DNA of 42,847 nt. It comes from Bacteroidetes bacterium ADurb.Bin217. GTDB lineage: Bacteria > Bacteroidota > Bacteroidia > Bacteroidales > UBA1715. How positions within the stretch are numbered: position 1 is the stretch's first letter; every line of letters starts with the position of its first letter. The position numbers and the translations under genes were made by a program. Where the stretch lies: the NCBI GenBank assembly GCA_002069975.1, contig MWCJ01000024.1, positions 1 through 42,847 of the forward strand, written 5' to 3'. Below are positions 24,881-33,831 of this stretch, one piece after another. Below the pieces are notes generated by a model. That model was not told the origin of the DNA. It ran no database searches and saw nothing but the letters and a program-made list of their open reading frames with translations.

Positions 24881-26110
24881 ATGAAAACAGCGAAGGGACG
24901 AGCATTTTATTTACTTACACTTATTTGTGTAATTTATTTGCTCGATTATGCCGACAGAAAAGTAATGTCAGGTATTTTTGAATCGGTTAAAGCCGAATGG
25001 GCTATCAGCGATTCTCAATTAGGGTTGCTCAATGGAATTGTATCGTTAATGATATCGGTATTTGTAATTCCAATGTCAATAATTGTGGACAGATGGAGTC
25101 GTAAGTATATGATATCGCTTATGGTTTTTATTTGGAGTATAGCTACATTATTGTGTGCATTTGCTCAAAATTATTATCAATTATTGTTTTTTAGAGCACT
25201 TACAGGTTTGGGAGAAGCAGCATATGCCGCAGCCGCTGTAGCTATGATTACCAAAGCATTTCCTCGTTCACATAGAACCAAATATATTGGAATATATGAT
25301 GCCGCTGCACCTATAGGGTCAGGTATTGGTATTATGTTAGGAGGTTATATTGCCGAAATGTACGGATGGCGTCATGCATTTGGATTGGTAGCAGCACCGG
25401 GGGTAATTGTTTCATTATTGTTTTTAACTATTCGCGATTATCATACGGTTCAAATTTCCGAAAAAATTAAGGAGTCAATTTCCTTATCCAAAGAAGTAAT
25501 TCAAGACTGCTTGTATTTGTTTAAAATTCCTACTTTGTGGTTTATTTATTTTGCCTATTCGCTTATTATTGGTTTAAATACCTGCGTTATTGATTGGATT
25601 CCAACTTTTTTTCAGCGTTTTCATGGATTAAGCGAAAAAGAAGCTGCAATGAAAGCTGGAGTTTTAGCTGTTGCCGTGCTTATAGGTGCACCGTTGGGGG
25701 GCTTTATTTCCGATGTTTGGGAAAAACGGAATAAACATGCAAAAGTATTTGTTTCGGCAATTTCAACTGCAATTTCTATTGTGTTTTTATATTTAGCAAT
25801 TCAGACAACGTCCATGGAGCTTGCCGTTTTGTTTTTCGGTTTATTTGGTGTGCATACGGTTGCTTTTTTAGCTCCAGCATCAAGTATTACTCAAGAGGTT
25901 GTTAGAACCAACGTTAGAGCGTTATCATTTGGAATTAATGTGTTAATAATGAATTTGTTTGCATTTGCTGTGCCGGTACTTGTTGGGAAAATATCTGATG
26001 TTTTTGATTTGCGTTTTGCAATGTCATTGTTGCCAATTTTAGGAGTTATTGCAATTGTTTTATTTTTTTTGGTTCGCAATCAATATCATATAGATAGGAA
26101 AAAGTTATAA
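24881..26110 (+). CDS. MFS transporter, Spinster-like (second of tandem pair)
   Basis: This 409-residue carrier has 12 membrane helices and is colinear with the preceding gene product along its whole length. Shared blocks include DYADRKVMS, IVDRWSRKYMI, GEAAYA, RDYHT and FGINV. The gene starts 25 bp after the first stop, so one transcript is likely. The pair arose by tandem duplication and has since diverged, roughly half the residues differing by eye. It could have a different substrate or form a heteromer, although MFS proteins usually act as monomers. The gene converges on pcm, with only 20 bp between the two stops. Confidence 0.85.
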   Translation: MKTAKGRAFYLLTLICVIYLLDYADRKVMSGIFESVKAEWAISDSQLGLLNGIVSLMISVFVIPMSIIVDRWSRKYMISLMVFIWSIATLLCAFAQNYYQLLFFRALTGLGEAAYAAAAVAMITKAFPRSHRTKYIGIYDAAAPIGSGIGIMLGGYIAEMYGWRHAFGLVAAPGVIVSLLFLTIRDYHTVQISEKIKESISLSKEVIQDCLYLFKIPTLWFIYFAYSLIIGLNTCVIDWIPTFFQRFHGLSEKEAAMKAGVLAVAVLIGAPLGGFISDVWEKRNKHAKVFVSAISTAISIVFLYLAIQTTSMELAVLFFGLFGVHTVAFLAPASSITQEVVRTNVRALSFGINVLIMNLFAFAVPVLVGKISDVFDLRFAMSLLPILGVIAIVLFFLVRNQYHIDRKKL

Positions 26111-26130
26111 GTTATTTTTTTTAGAAATTA

Positions 26131-26778
26131 TTATTCTGCTATTCCCCCCAACATAGGAACAAAGCTAAATGTACCATGCTCCGATTGTTCAAATTCATTT
26201 TCTGAAATTTTTACAATTTTCAACATTTTTTGTTGAGCTCCTTCTCCTATAGGAACTACCAATATTCCGCCTATAGCTAATTGTTCTAAAAGTGGACGCG
26301 GAATATATGGTGCTGCTGCGGTTATTATAATCTTGTCGAATGGAGCAAATTGAGGTAATCCTTTATATCCGTCGCCTAAAAATGTTTCTACAAAAAAATT
26401 AAGTGAACGTAATAATTGTTTTGTCTTAAAATATAATTGTTTTTGGCGTTCTATGCTATATACTCGAGTTCCCAAGGTACACAATACGGCTGCTTGATAT
26501 CCCGATCCGGTACCAATTTCCAGTACTTTATCTTTTGCTTGAATATTGAGTAGTTGTGTTTGAAATGCAACTGTATATGGTTGCGATATTGTTTGTCCTG
26601 CATCTATGGGAAATGCTTTGTCGTCGTATGCATGACTTTGAAGAATAGTGTCGGTAAAAAATAAATGACGAGGAACATTTCCAATTGCATGGAGAACAGG
26701 TGCATGATGGATACCTTTAGTTCGCAATTCTTCAACTAATCGTTGGCGTTGGCCTTTATGTAAAAAACTGTCATTCAT
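26131..26778 (-). CDS. pcm: Protein-L-isoaspartate O-methyltransferase
   Basis: This enzyme uses S-adenosylmethionine to methylate isoaspartyl residues in aged proteins, the first step of their repair. Its 215 residues are the usual length. GQTISQPYTVA (61-71) is the family's substrate loop with the catalytic serine. VLEIGTGSGYQAAVL (85-99) is SAM motif I, FLGDGYKGLP (133-142) follows, and the C-terminal GGILVVPIGEG (170-180) closes the fold. Its start overlaps the end of the upstream Ppx/GppA gene by 8 bp, so translation is probably coupled. The call is secure. Confidence 0.95.
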   Translation of the reverse strand: MNDSFLHKGQRQRLVEELRTKGIHHAPVLHAIGNVPRHLFFTDTILQSHAYDDKAFPIDAGQTISQPYTVAFQTQLLNIQAKDKVLEIGTGSGYQAAVLCTLGTRVYSIERQKQLYFKTKQLLRSLNFFVETFLGDGYKGLPQFAPFDKIIITAAAPYIPRPLLEQLAIGGILVVPIGEGAQQKMLKIVKISENEFEQSEHGTFSFVPMLGGIAE

Positions 26779-27688
26779 AATTATTGCAGAGTAATGAATA
26801 AATAACTCCTTCTTTAAGTGAATAGTCCGATTGTATTATTGTTTGTATATGTAAATTGTTGCAAATATGTAATGCAATACTTGATGCTATAGGCAGCATT
26901 TCTACACGAGCCGCATCCATTCCCTCTATGGAGTTTATTTCTTCGATAGTAGAACTTATTAATTGTTGATGTAATTGTTTCAATGAATTATACGGAATTT
27001 GACACCAAGGGATTGAATTATCAATGTTTGTGCTTAGTATAGTTCTAAACGTATCAAATGGTCCCGACGAACCTATTAGAATATCAATAGAATATGTGTG
27101 TGTTAGTTTGTATAGTAATTCAAACGTAGATTCCAAATACGAGTGAATATAATCTTTGTTTTGCTGAGTAAGTGGGTAAGTAGGAGATGCGGAACTAATA
27201 ATTCGCTGCATTCCGTTTTCAAAACTATGTTTCCACAATATTGTAGAATTTGTAGCTATTATTATTTCGTTGCTTCCGCCACCTATATCAAGAATTAAGG
27301 CGGTTTGTTGCCCCCAATCATATGCTAATCTGTTGCCCCAATAAATGTATTCAGCTTCTTGGAGTCCGGAAATTATTTGGATTGAAAAACCAAATCTGCG
27401 TTTTACTTCATTACAAAATTCCTCAGAATTTTTTGCATTACGCAACGCAGAAGTCCCTATAGCAATTACTTTATTACAAGAATAAGAAAGAATAATATCG
27501 TTAAGTTCTTGGAGTGCTTGAATGCTTCGGAGGTAAGCCTCGGTGGTAATTATATTTGATTGTATACCACCTTGTCCCATTTTTGGGGCACGTTTTGTGG
27601 CATGCAAAATCTTATAAGAATTGCAGCTAACTGAACAAATTAAAAGGTTAAATGTGTTAGTTCCTAAATCGATTATAGCAACATTCAT
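26771..27688 (-). CDS. Ppx/GppA phosphatase family protein
   Basis: This 305-residue protein of the ASKHA fold has the two phosphate loops of the family. These are AIIDLGTNTFNLLI (4-17) and LDIGGGSNEIII (133-144), with the catalytic glutamate region SGLQEAEYI (107-115) between them. Such enzymes remove terminal phosphates from polyphosphate and/or from pppGpp. At 305 residues it is the short, two-domain form without the HD-like C-terminal domain of E. coli GppA, so the preferred substrate is uncertain. It is encoded between the YwqK-like gene (22 bp upstream) and pcm (8-bp overlap), probably in one transcript. Confidence 0.88.
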   Translation of the reverse strand: MNVAIIDLGTNTFNLLICSVSCNSYKILHATKRAPKMGQGGIQSNIITTEAYLRSIQALQELNDIILSYSCNKVIAIGTSALRNAKNSEEFCNEVKRRFGFSIQIISGLQEAEYIYWGNRLAYDWGQQTALILDIGGGSNEIIIATNSTILWKHSFENGMQRIISSASPTYPLTQQNKDYIHSYLESTFELLYKLTHTYSIDILIGSSGPFDTFRTILSTNIDNSIPWCQIPYNSLKQLHQQLISSTIEEINSIEGMDAARVEMLPIASSIALHICNNLHIQTIIQSDYSLKEGVIYSLLCNNYE

Positions 27689-27710
27689 AATGGAAACGAT
27701 GCTCTACGAT

Positions 27711-28118
27711 TTATTTAAATGATTGGAATGATGGGTTTTTTAAACGATTTCCATTAGCGTCCCATAATTTTTGGTCTATATTTTTATCATCACGATACAT
27801 TATTTCTTTTGCTACCTGACCATTAGGGTGCCAATAATAGGTGATACCTTCTTTTTTATTATGAATATAGGTAGATTCACGTTTTTTTTCACCGGTCGAA
27901 TACCAGTATGTCCACGTACCTTCTTTTTTGCCGGCTTTAATTTCGCCAACCATTCCTATGTTTCCATTTTCGTGTTTTGCAAATACTTTACCTGTGTATG
28001 GTTTGCCATTTAAATAGTATAAATCATCTTGTTGATTTAATTTTGAAAGTTCTGTATTTTGTGCAAAACCAATTGTGCTTAAACAGATACATGCGAGAGT
28101 TATAATAAGAGTTTTCAT
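27711..28118 (-). CDS. Secreted YwqK/MORN-repeat protein
   Basis: Read from the ATG at 28118, this 135-residue protein begins with a clean signal peptide (MKTLIITLACICLSTIGFAQ). MORN-type repeats then follow: LNGKPYTGKVFAKHENGNI, GEIKAGKKEGTWTYWYSTGEKKRES and NKKEGITYYWHPNGQVAKE. In-frame ATGs at 28130 and 28148 would spoil the signal peptide. A -7 match at 28146-28153 also places transcription start inside the longer form. Databases often call this family a toxin-antitoxin antitoxin, which nothing here supports, since there is no toxin partner. It is probably a periplasmic or outer-membrane-associated protein of unknown function. Confidence 0.78.
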   Translation of the reverse strand: MKTLIITLACICLSTIGFAQNTELSKLNQQDDLYYLNGKPYTGKVFAKHENGNIGMVGEIKAGKKEGTWTYWYSTGEKKRESTYIHNKKEGITYYWHPNGQVAKEIMYRDDKNIDQKLWDANGNRLKNPSFQSFK

Positions 28119-28145
28119 ATTTTTAAACATTTTATATAGAGCATA

Positions 28146-28153
28146 CAAAAATA
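28146..28153 (-). promoter_or_regulatory. Promoter -7 element for the YwqK-gppA-pcm unit
   Basis: Minus-strand TATTTTTG fits TAnnTTTG, 27 bp before the chosen ATG at 28118. The -33 element is unclear. Confidence 0.35.
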
Positions 28154-28206
28154 ATAAAACTTTTTACAAATAATTTACCAAAATATGGTTTTTTTCGAAC
28201 AGATTT

Positions 28207-29220
28207 TTATTTTTTTTGTAATGTATGTTTACCAATAATAATAGGAGTGTATCTTTCGAAGAAAAACATACAAGGTAATAATATAATAATTGTTGCCAAT
28301 GCTATAATAATATTCCAAATTATAGATTGATTAAGAATTTCTATAGGCATATCTAATATATATATCATACATGCTTTGAGTATCGATATGGATAAGCCGT
28401 GTAATGCAAGTATGGTAAGTGTGTGATTACTTATTTTTGTTATTATTTTATTGTGAGAAAATTGTTTTGAAATTATGTAACAAAGGTATATACCACTTAA
28501 AGCTGTTGCATAAAAAAGAAAAATATTTCGAAATTCTAAACTGTTAAGGTCAACTCTTCCTTGAACACTATTTCCAACAATAAATATTAGAAGTATGAAA
28601 ATAGATATTCCTATTATTTTGACTTTTTTGGTTAATGTAAATACATTGTTTGTTTTACAAATAAAACCTAAGCCGTAAAAAACCACAGCGGTAAACGCTA
28701 TATCAATTCCCCAAGGTAATCGAAGGCTCATTACTTGAGGATAAGTATATCCAATTGCCGCACAAAGTATGAGTGAAATATATATTGAGAACGGTAGTTT
28801 GCGTAATACGTAAAATAAGAGTTCTACAACAAATAAGCAGGGGATAAACCATAACGGAATATTATGAATCATATAATTATTTGAAGCACTAGCGTATATG
28901 ATTCCAATTGCAGGTTTATAGAGTGGGATGTCGATATTGGCATCGGAGCCGAAATGACGACCAACTAACAACCAAAATGCATAGGTAAGTATTGAGAAAA
29001 TGATATATGGAAGTATGAGGGTTTTTGTTTTTTTATGGATGAAATCCCCAAACGAAGTTTGAGTTGATTTAAGTAAATAACCAGAAAGAAAGAAAAATAG
29101 AGGCATGTGAAATGAATAGATATATGTACTAATTTGATCCGAAATAGGTAAGTGTCCTAGTACAACTAAGTATATGCCTATACTTTTAGTGTAATCAATC
29201 CAAGTAATTCGTTGTTGCAT
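28207..29220 (-). CDS. Acyltransferase-3 family membrane protein
   Basis: This 337-residue protein has about ten hydrophobic helices. Its start, ITWIDYTKSIGIYLVVLGHLP (5-25), contains the conserved H23 of the family, and FHMPLFFFLSGYLL follows. These inner-membrane enzymes transfer acyl groups (often acetyl or succinyl) to sugars of surface polysaccharides, peptidoglycan or lipids. The acceptor is unknown here because there are no glycan genes next to it. It lies 2 bp downstream of the STAS-like gene, so the two are co-transcribed and possibly functionally linked. Confidence 0.85.
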   Translation of the reverse strand: MQQRITWIDYTKSIGIYLVVLGHLPISDQISTYIYSFHMPLFFFLSGYLLKSTQTSFGDFIHKKTKTLILPYIIFSILTYAFWLLVGRHFGSDANIDIPLYKPAIGIIYASASNNYMIHNIPLWFIPCLFVVELLFYVLRKLPFSIYISLILCAAIGYTYPQVMSLRLPWGIDIAFTAVVFYGLGFICKTNNVFTLTKKVKIIGISIFILLIFIVGNSVQGRVDLNSLEFRNIFLFYATALSGIYLCYIISKQFSHNKIITKISNHTLTILALHGLSISILKACMIYILDMPIEILNQSIIWNIIIALATIIILLPCMFFFERYTPIIIGKHTLQKK

Positions 29221-29222
29221 AG

Positions 29223-29663
29223 TTATAAGTGAGCTAATTCTTTTAATTCAGACAATACCGAATGAATATAATCTAATTCGGTAGACCGTAAGCCAACCCA
29301 TACTATTGCTCCTTCTAAAGTGCTAAATGTTTCGGCTATTAAATATGTTTCTTTTTTGAGGGCATTAAATAAATATGTTATTGTAACTTGATTAGGTTTG
29401 TCGGTAATGAAAGCTATCTTTTTTTGGGCATAGGTTCTTTCGTTTTGTTTAATGTAGTCTATAAATGACCGAACATCTTCTATGTTTGCAACTAATTCTG
29501 CGTCTCTAAAATCGTGAATAATATTGTAATGCATGTTGTAGGCAACGTGTTTACTTATCTCTTGTTTAAAATACATGATAGTATTCTTATAAATATTGCC
29601 GCTGTAGTACTCCAGTATGAGTTTTTTTTCAGGTAATATTTGATATTGTAAACGTGTATCCAT
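29223..29663 (-). CDS. Hypothetical protein with SpoIIAA/STAS-like pattern
   Basis: This 146-residue cytosolic protein has no signal peptide or membrane helix. The order of short strands and helices (LILEYYSGNIYKNTIMYFKQEI, YNIIHDFRDAELV, KKIAFITDKPNQVTITYLFNAL, YLIAETFSTLEGAIVWVGL) resembles the SpoIIAA/STAS-like fold seen in many Bacteroidota proteins. In those, a conserved Asp-containing strand is followed by helices. The similarity is by pattern only. It is the first gene of a two-gene unit with the acyltransferase (2-bp gap). I cannot assign a function; a regulatory or scaffold role is possible. Confidence 0.5.
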   Translation of the reverse strand: MDTRLQYQILPEKKLILEYYSGNIYKNTIMYFKQEISKHVAYNMHYNIIHDFRDAELVANIEDVRSFIDYIKQNERTYAQKKIAFITDKPNQVTITYLFNALKKETYLIAETFSTLEGAIVWVGLRSTELDYIHSVLSELKELAHL

Positions 29664-30003
29664 TGTTTTTTTCTTTTCTAATCAAATATAAGTATTTCAC
29701 CTTAAAATACAAGAGGTTTTATTAGAGGTTGTTAGAAAATTTATTAAAAACACGTCGAACTGACATTAAAATATGCTTTTAGAAGCCATACATTTCTTAC
29801 TCTGAGTATTTATTGTGCAATATGTAATTACTCAAGATGTTGCTTTAATGATTTTTTTGATAACAATTTTGAACTAAAATATATATATATTGTATCAAAT
29901 ATTTAAATTAATTGTTTTTTTAATAAAAAATTGTAATAAAATTTGCTATTTAAACTTTCATAATGTAATTTTGCTTGTGAATAATTATTAAGATTGAAAC
30001 ATT
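29664..30003. other. Divergent intergenic region before asnB
   Basis: This 340-bp AT-rich region separates the leftward STAS-like gene from asnB. It holds the asnB promoter (29942-29973) and an alternating TA run near 29880. I see no gene or RNA in the rest. Confidence 0.5.
29942..29973 (+). promoter_or_regulatory. Promoter for asnB
   Basis: TTTG (29942-29945), 20 nt, TAATTTTG (29966-29973) is a full match to the Bacteroidota consensus, with the best spacing in the window. It lies 30 bp before the ATG. Confidence 0.7.
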
Positions 30004-31668
30004 ATGTGTAGTGTATTAGGAATATTTGATTTAAAGGTAGAGTCGCAGAGTCTGCGTGATCAGGCTTTAGAAATGTCGAGAAAATTACGTCATCGCGGTC
30101 CCGATTGGTCGGGAATATACTGCGGCAGTCGTGCAATTCTTGCTCATGAACGACTTTCGATTGTTGACCCGCAATCGGGAAAACAACCATTGTACAGTAA
30201 AGATAAAAAATTAATATTGGCCGTTAACGGTGAAATATATAATCATAGAGAAATTAGAGCTACAACAGAACATGTGTATGAATATCAAACAAATTCTGAT
30301 TGTGAAGTAATTCTTGCTTTATACAAACAAAAAGGTGTTGATTTTATTGAAGATTTAAATGGAATTTTTGCTTTTGCATTATACGATGAAGAACAAAATC
30401 GCTATTTTATAGGTCGTGATCATATAGGAATTATTCCATTATATATGGGCTGGGATAGACTTGGAAATTTTTATGTGTCGTCAGAATTGAAAGGTTTGGA
30501 GGGGTATTGTAATAAAATAGAAGAGTTTTTGCCCGGACATACTCTTGATAGTAACGATGGGGTAATGAAAAAATGGTATACACGTGATTGGATGGAATAT
30601 GATGCTGTAAAAGATAATACCACCAGCATCGAAGAGCTTCGTGATGCTTTAGAAAATGCTGTGTATCGTCAGTTAATGTCTGATGTACCTTATGGTGTAT
30701 TGCTTTCGGGTGGTTTAGATTCGTCTATAACATCGGCTTTAGCTAAAAAATATTCAAGAACTCGTATTGAAACAAATGGAAAACAAGAAGCATGGTGGCC
30801 TCAATTACATTCATTTGCCGTTGGTTTGGTTGGGTCTCCCGATTTAGCTGCTGCAAAAAAAGTAGCCGATCATATTGGAACTGTTCATCATGAGGTTCAT
30901 TTTACGGTTCAAGAAGGTCTTGATGCTATTCGTGATGTTATTTATCATATTGAAACTTATGATGTTACAACTATTCGTGCTAGTACTCCAATGTATTTGT
31001 TAGCACGTGTTATTAAGTCTATGGGAATCAAAATGGTATTATCAGGCGAAGGTGCCGATGAACTTTTTGGTGGGTATTTATATTTTCATAAAGCACCAAA
31101 TGCAGAAGAGTTGCATAAAGAAACAGTTCGTAAAATGAGTAAACTTCATATGTATGATTGTTTACGGGCGAATAAAACATTAGCTGCATGGGGAGTTGAA
31201 GGGCGTGTGCCGTTTCTCGATAAAGAATTTATAGATGTGGCTATGCGTTTAAACCCTGAAGACAAGTTGTGTCGTAACGGAAGGATGGAAAAATGGGTTG
31301 TTCGCAAAGCATTTGAGACTTATTTACCGGAAAGTGTAGTGTGGCGACAAAAAGAGCAGTTTTCTGATGGGGTAGGTTATTCATGGATTGATACGCTCAA
31401 ACAAATAACGTCTGAATTGGTTTCTGACAGTCAAATGGAAAATGCAGCATTCCGATTCCCGATTAATCCTCCACGAACAAAAGAAGAATATTATTATCGT
31501 TCGATTTTTAGTGAGCATTTCCCTTCTGATATGGCTGCGAAATGTGTTCCCTCGGAACCATCAATTGCATGTAGCACAGCTATAGCCTTAGAGTGGGATG
31601 CTTCGTTCAAAAATAATGCAGACCCTTCGGGTAGAGCAATGCGTGAAGTTCATGAAAATGCAAAGTAA
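30004..31668 (+). CDS. asnB: Asparagine synthetase B (glutamine-hydrolysing)
   Basis: This enzyme makes asparagine from aspartate, ATP and glutamine in the cytosol. Its 554 residues equal the E. coli AsnB length. Met-Cys2 (MCSVLGIFD) gives the N-terminal nucleophile of the glutaminase domain, with RHRGPDWSG and NGEIYNH downstream. The synthetase domain has LLSGGLDSS (about 233-241), the pyrophosphate loop. It continues VLSGEGADELFGGYLYFHKAP, and then VEGRVPFLDKEF. It has its own promoter and a terminator after it, so it is monocistronic. Family and function are secure. Confidence 0.96.
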   Translation: MCSVLGIFDLKVESQSLRDQALEMSRKLRHRGPDWSGIYCGSRAILAHERLSIVDPQSGKQPLYSKDKKLILAVNGEIYNHREIRATTEHVYEYQTNSDCEVILALYKQKGVDFIEDLNGIFAFALYDEEQNRYFIGRDHIGIIPLYMGWDRLGNFYVSSELKGLEGYCNKIEEFLPGHTLDSNDGVMKKWYTRDWMEYDAVKDNTTSIEELRDALENAVYRQLMSDVPYGVLLSGGLDSSITSALAKKYSRTRIETNGKQEAWWPQLHSFAVGLVGSPDLAAAKKVADHIGTVHHEVHFTVQEGLDAIRDVIYHIETYDVTTIRASTPMYLLARVIKSMGIKMVLSGEGADELFGGYLYFHKAPNAEELHKETVRKMSKLHMYDCLRANKTLAAWGVEGRVPFLDKEFIDVAMRLNPEDKLCRNGRMEKWVVRKAFETYLPESVVWRQKEQFSDGVGYSWIDTLKQITSELVSDSQMENAAFRFPINPPRTKEEYYYRSIFSEHFPSDMAAKCVPSEPSIACSTAIALEWDASFKNNADPSGRAMREVHENAK

Positions 31669-31743
31669 TTGATTTTACAATAGCTAAACTATCTCTAAGC
31701 GGTCTGAACGTATAAATTACAATGACGTTAAAAATAATATAAA

Positions 31744-31777
31744 GAAGGGCAATCTCATAAAGATTTGCCCTTTTTAT
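31744..31777 (+). terminator. Intrinsic terminator after asnB
   Basis: GGGCAA-TCT (31747-31755) pairs with AGA-TTTGCCC (31761-31770) around a short loop, followed by TTTTT. It is a standard rho-independent terminator about 80 bp past the asnB stop. Confidence 0.8.
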
Positions 31778-31938
31778 ATTCTACAGAATATGATTTTTGT
31801 ATGGTATTGTGATTCAATTGTTTTAAAATAATTGAATAAATTTTTTTATTAAAAAAATAGGTGATTGTGTTGTAAATACACTAAAAAAATGTATGTTTAC
31901 ACAAATATTGTTTTTATAGTTTTTTAACACATTGTATT

Positions 31939-33531
31939 ATGAATCAAATTTCTTACAAATCACTCGTTGTGTCTTTTGTAGCATTAATTATTTCTACATT
32001 TTCATTACAGGCACAAGACAAAAATTTTTACATCTATCTTTGTTTCGGTCAGTCAAATATGGAGGGGCAGGGAGCAATTCAAACTGTTGATAAAACAGTA
32101 GATAGTAGATTTAAAACATTTCAAGCTTTAGATTGTAGTAATCTTACCAGAACTAAAGCAACTTGGTATACAGCAACGCCACCTACATGCCAGTGTTATT
32201 CTAAATTATCACCTGCCGATTATTTTGGTCGTACTATGGTTGCTAATTTGCCTGATAGTATTACCGTTGGAATTATTAATGTTGCTATAGGTGGCTGCGA
32301 TATTCGTTTGTTTGATAAGGATATTTACGAAGATTATGATTCCACCTATGCCGAATCATGGTTTACTTCAAAGGTTAAGGGATACGAATGGAATCCTTAC
32401 GAATATCTTATAGATTTAGCAAAACTTGCTCAGCAAGATGGTGTAATTAAAGGAATTTTATTGCATCAAGGCGAAACAAATACCGGTCAATCTCAATGGC
32501 CTTCGTATGTAAATAAGATTTATACAGATATGCTTACTGATTTGGGGTTAGAAGCTCAAGAAACACCGTTGCTTGCTGGACAAGTATTATCTGCAGCCGG
32601 AAGTTGTTGTTCGAGTATGAATTCTATTATAAATACGTTGCCTCAAACAATTCCTAATTCGTATGTTATTTCTTCGGCTAATTGTCCCGGTCAAGATAAT
32701 GCGCATTTTAATTCCGAAGGGTATAGAATGTTGGGACGCAGATATGGCGTGCAAATGCTTAAACTACTTGGATATAATGCTGTGTATGCAGAAGCTGAAT
32801 GTGGTACTGTAGGGGGCGATTGGTATATATTGGCCGACAATGCAGCTTCAAATGTTCGATATATAACTGCAAAAACCGGAAAAGAAAGTCTTACAGTAGC
32901 TCCTACAAGTTCCGACGCTAGTATACAATATAGTGTAACAATATCTAAAGATACTACATATTATATTTACGGAAGATTTAAAAATCCAACTACATCAAAC
33001 GATGCATTTTGGATTAAAATTGACGACGGGGATTTTGTTTTGTACGATAATCTAACTACTGTATCGTGGGAGTGGAAACTTATTACATCGCTTGATTTTA
33101 CAGCAGGAGAGCATACCATTACTGTAGCTTATGCCGAAACGGGAGCATGTTTAGATAAAATTGCAGTTAAAGATTCGCCAATACTACCAGTATCGGTAGC
33201 CGAAGAAGCAATAAATGTGTGTGCTGTTGATATTATTTCTACATTGCCGGCTCTTGCAAGTAATGGGAATTATTTGGCTCAAAATGTTCCAAATCCGGTA
33301 GATAAATCAACCATTATCTCGTTTACTATTGTAAAACCATCGAATGTTACAATTACGTTATATTCATCAACCGGAGGCGAAGTTGACACTATAACTTCCG
33401 GGAAATTTGATACAGGTACGCATTCTGTAAATTATATTCGTTCTCAAATTCCTGCAGGAACATATTATTATACAATTACTACAGATGAATTTACTTCAAC
33501 CCGTTCTATAATTTTTACTTCAAATAATTAA
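31939..33531 (+). CDS. Secreted SASA/CE6-like esterase with C-terminal sorting tail
   Basis: This 530-residue protein has a signal peptide (1-25) and an SGNH-type esterase domain (about 28-275). Catalytic Ser39 is in CFGQSNMEGQG, and the Asp-His pair D253/H256 is in QDNAHFNSEGY. A beta-rich module of carbohydrate-binding type follows (about 283-412). The C-terminal region (about 445-530), ending in VNYIRSQIPAGTYYYTITTDEFTSTRSIIF, looks like a type A Por/type IX secretion sorting domain. SASA/CE6 enzymes remove acetyl groups from sialic acid or xylan, so a secreted polysaccharide deacetylase is likely. The substrate is not known, and no xylanase or sialidase lies nearby. Confidence 0.85.
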   Translation: MNQISYKSLVVSFVALIISTFSLQAQDKNFYIYLCFGQSNMEGQGAIQTVDKTVDSRFKTFQALDCSNLTRTKATWYTATPPTCQCYSKLSPADYFGRTMVANLPDSITVGIINVAIGGCDIRLFDKDIYEDYDSTYAESWFTSKVKGYEWNPYEYLIDLAKLAQQDGVIKGILLHQGETNTGQSQWPSYVNKIYTDMLTDLGLEAQETPLLAGQVLSAAGSCCSSMNSIINTLPQTIPNSYVISSANCPGQDNAHFNSEGYRMLGRRYGVQMLKLLGYNAVYAEAECGTVGGDWYILADNAASNVRYITAKTGKESLTVAPTSSDASIQYSVTISKDTTYYIYGRFKNPTTSNDAFWIKIDDGDFVLYDNLTTVSWEWKLITSLDFTAGEHTITVAYAETGACLDKIAVKDSPILPVSVAEEAINVCAVDIISTLPALASNGNYLAQNVPNPVDKSTIISFTIVKPSNVTITLYSSTGGEVDTITSGKFDTGTHSVNYIRSQIPAGTYYYTITTDEFTSTRSIIFTSNN

Positions 33532-33590
33532 ATTGTTTGCTTATTGCTATCAATGAGGTATGTAAAGCAAATTTATACATTGTATAGAAT

Positions 33591-33635
33591 AAATCGATAG
33601 TTTGACTTTGAATAGTCATCTATCGATTTTTTTTA
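33591..33635 (+). terminator. Intrinsic terminator after the esterase gene
   Basis: AAATCGATAG (33591-33600) pairs with CTATCGATTT (33620-33629). Inside, GACT pairs with AGTC, and a run of T residues follows the stem. It is a long nested hairpin with a clear T-tract. Confidence 0.8.
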
Positions 33636-33792
33636 ATTTAGATATCGTATATATTATATTTGATTCTTATTAATTAAGCAATATTTTTAAGGAATGTATA
33701 AGGCAGAAAACAAGAATTAACTTGTTTTTTATAATGCTGTTTATTTTTTGAAAATTAATCCTAAAGTTTCTACCTTCGAATAGTAAAATTAT

Positions 33793-33800
33793 TATTTTTG
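33793..33800 (+). promoter_or_regulatory. Promoter -7 element for the DUF4836 gene
   Basis: TATTTTTG fits TAnnTTTG and lies 31 bp before the ATG at 33832. The -33 match (TTTC near 33767) is weak. Confidence 0.4.
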
Positions 33801-33831
33801 TACATACGTTAAAAAATAAAAATCTACTATC

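Larger units (their letters stand above)
33532..33831. other. Intergenic region between esterase and DUF4836 genes
   Basis: This 300-bp region contains the terminator at 33591-33635 and a promoter match at 33793-33800. I see nothing else. Confidence 0.5.

Noticed and set aside
27711..28118. Antitoxin label for the YwqK-like protein
   Set aside because: It has a signal peptide and MORN repeats and no toxin neighbour; a secreted protein is unlikely to be a cytosolic antitoxin.
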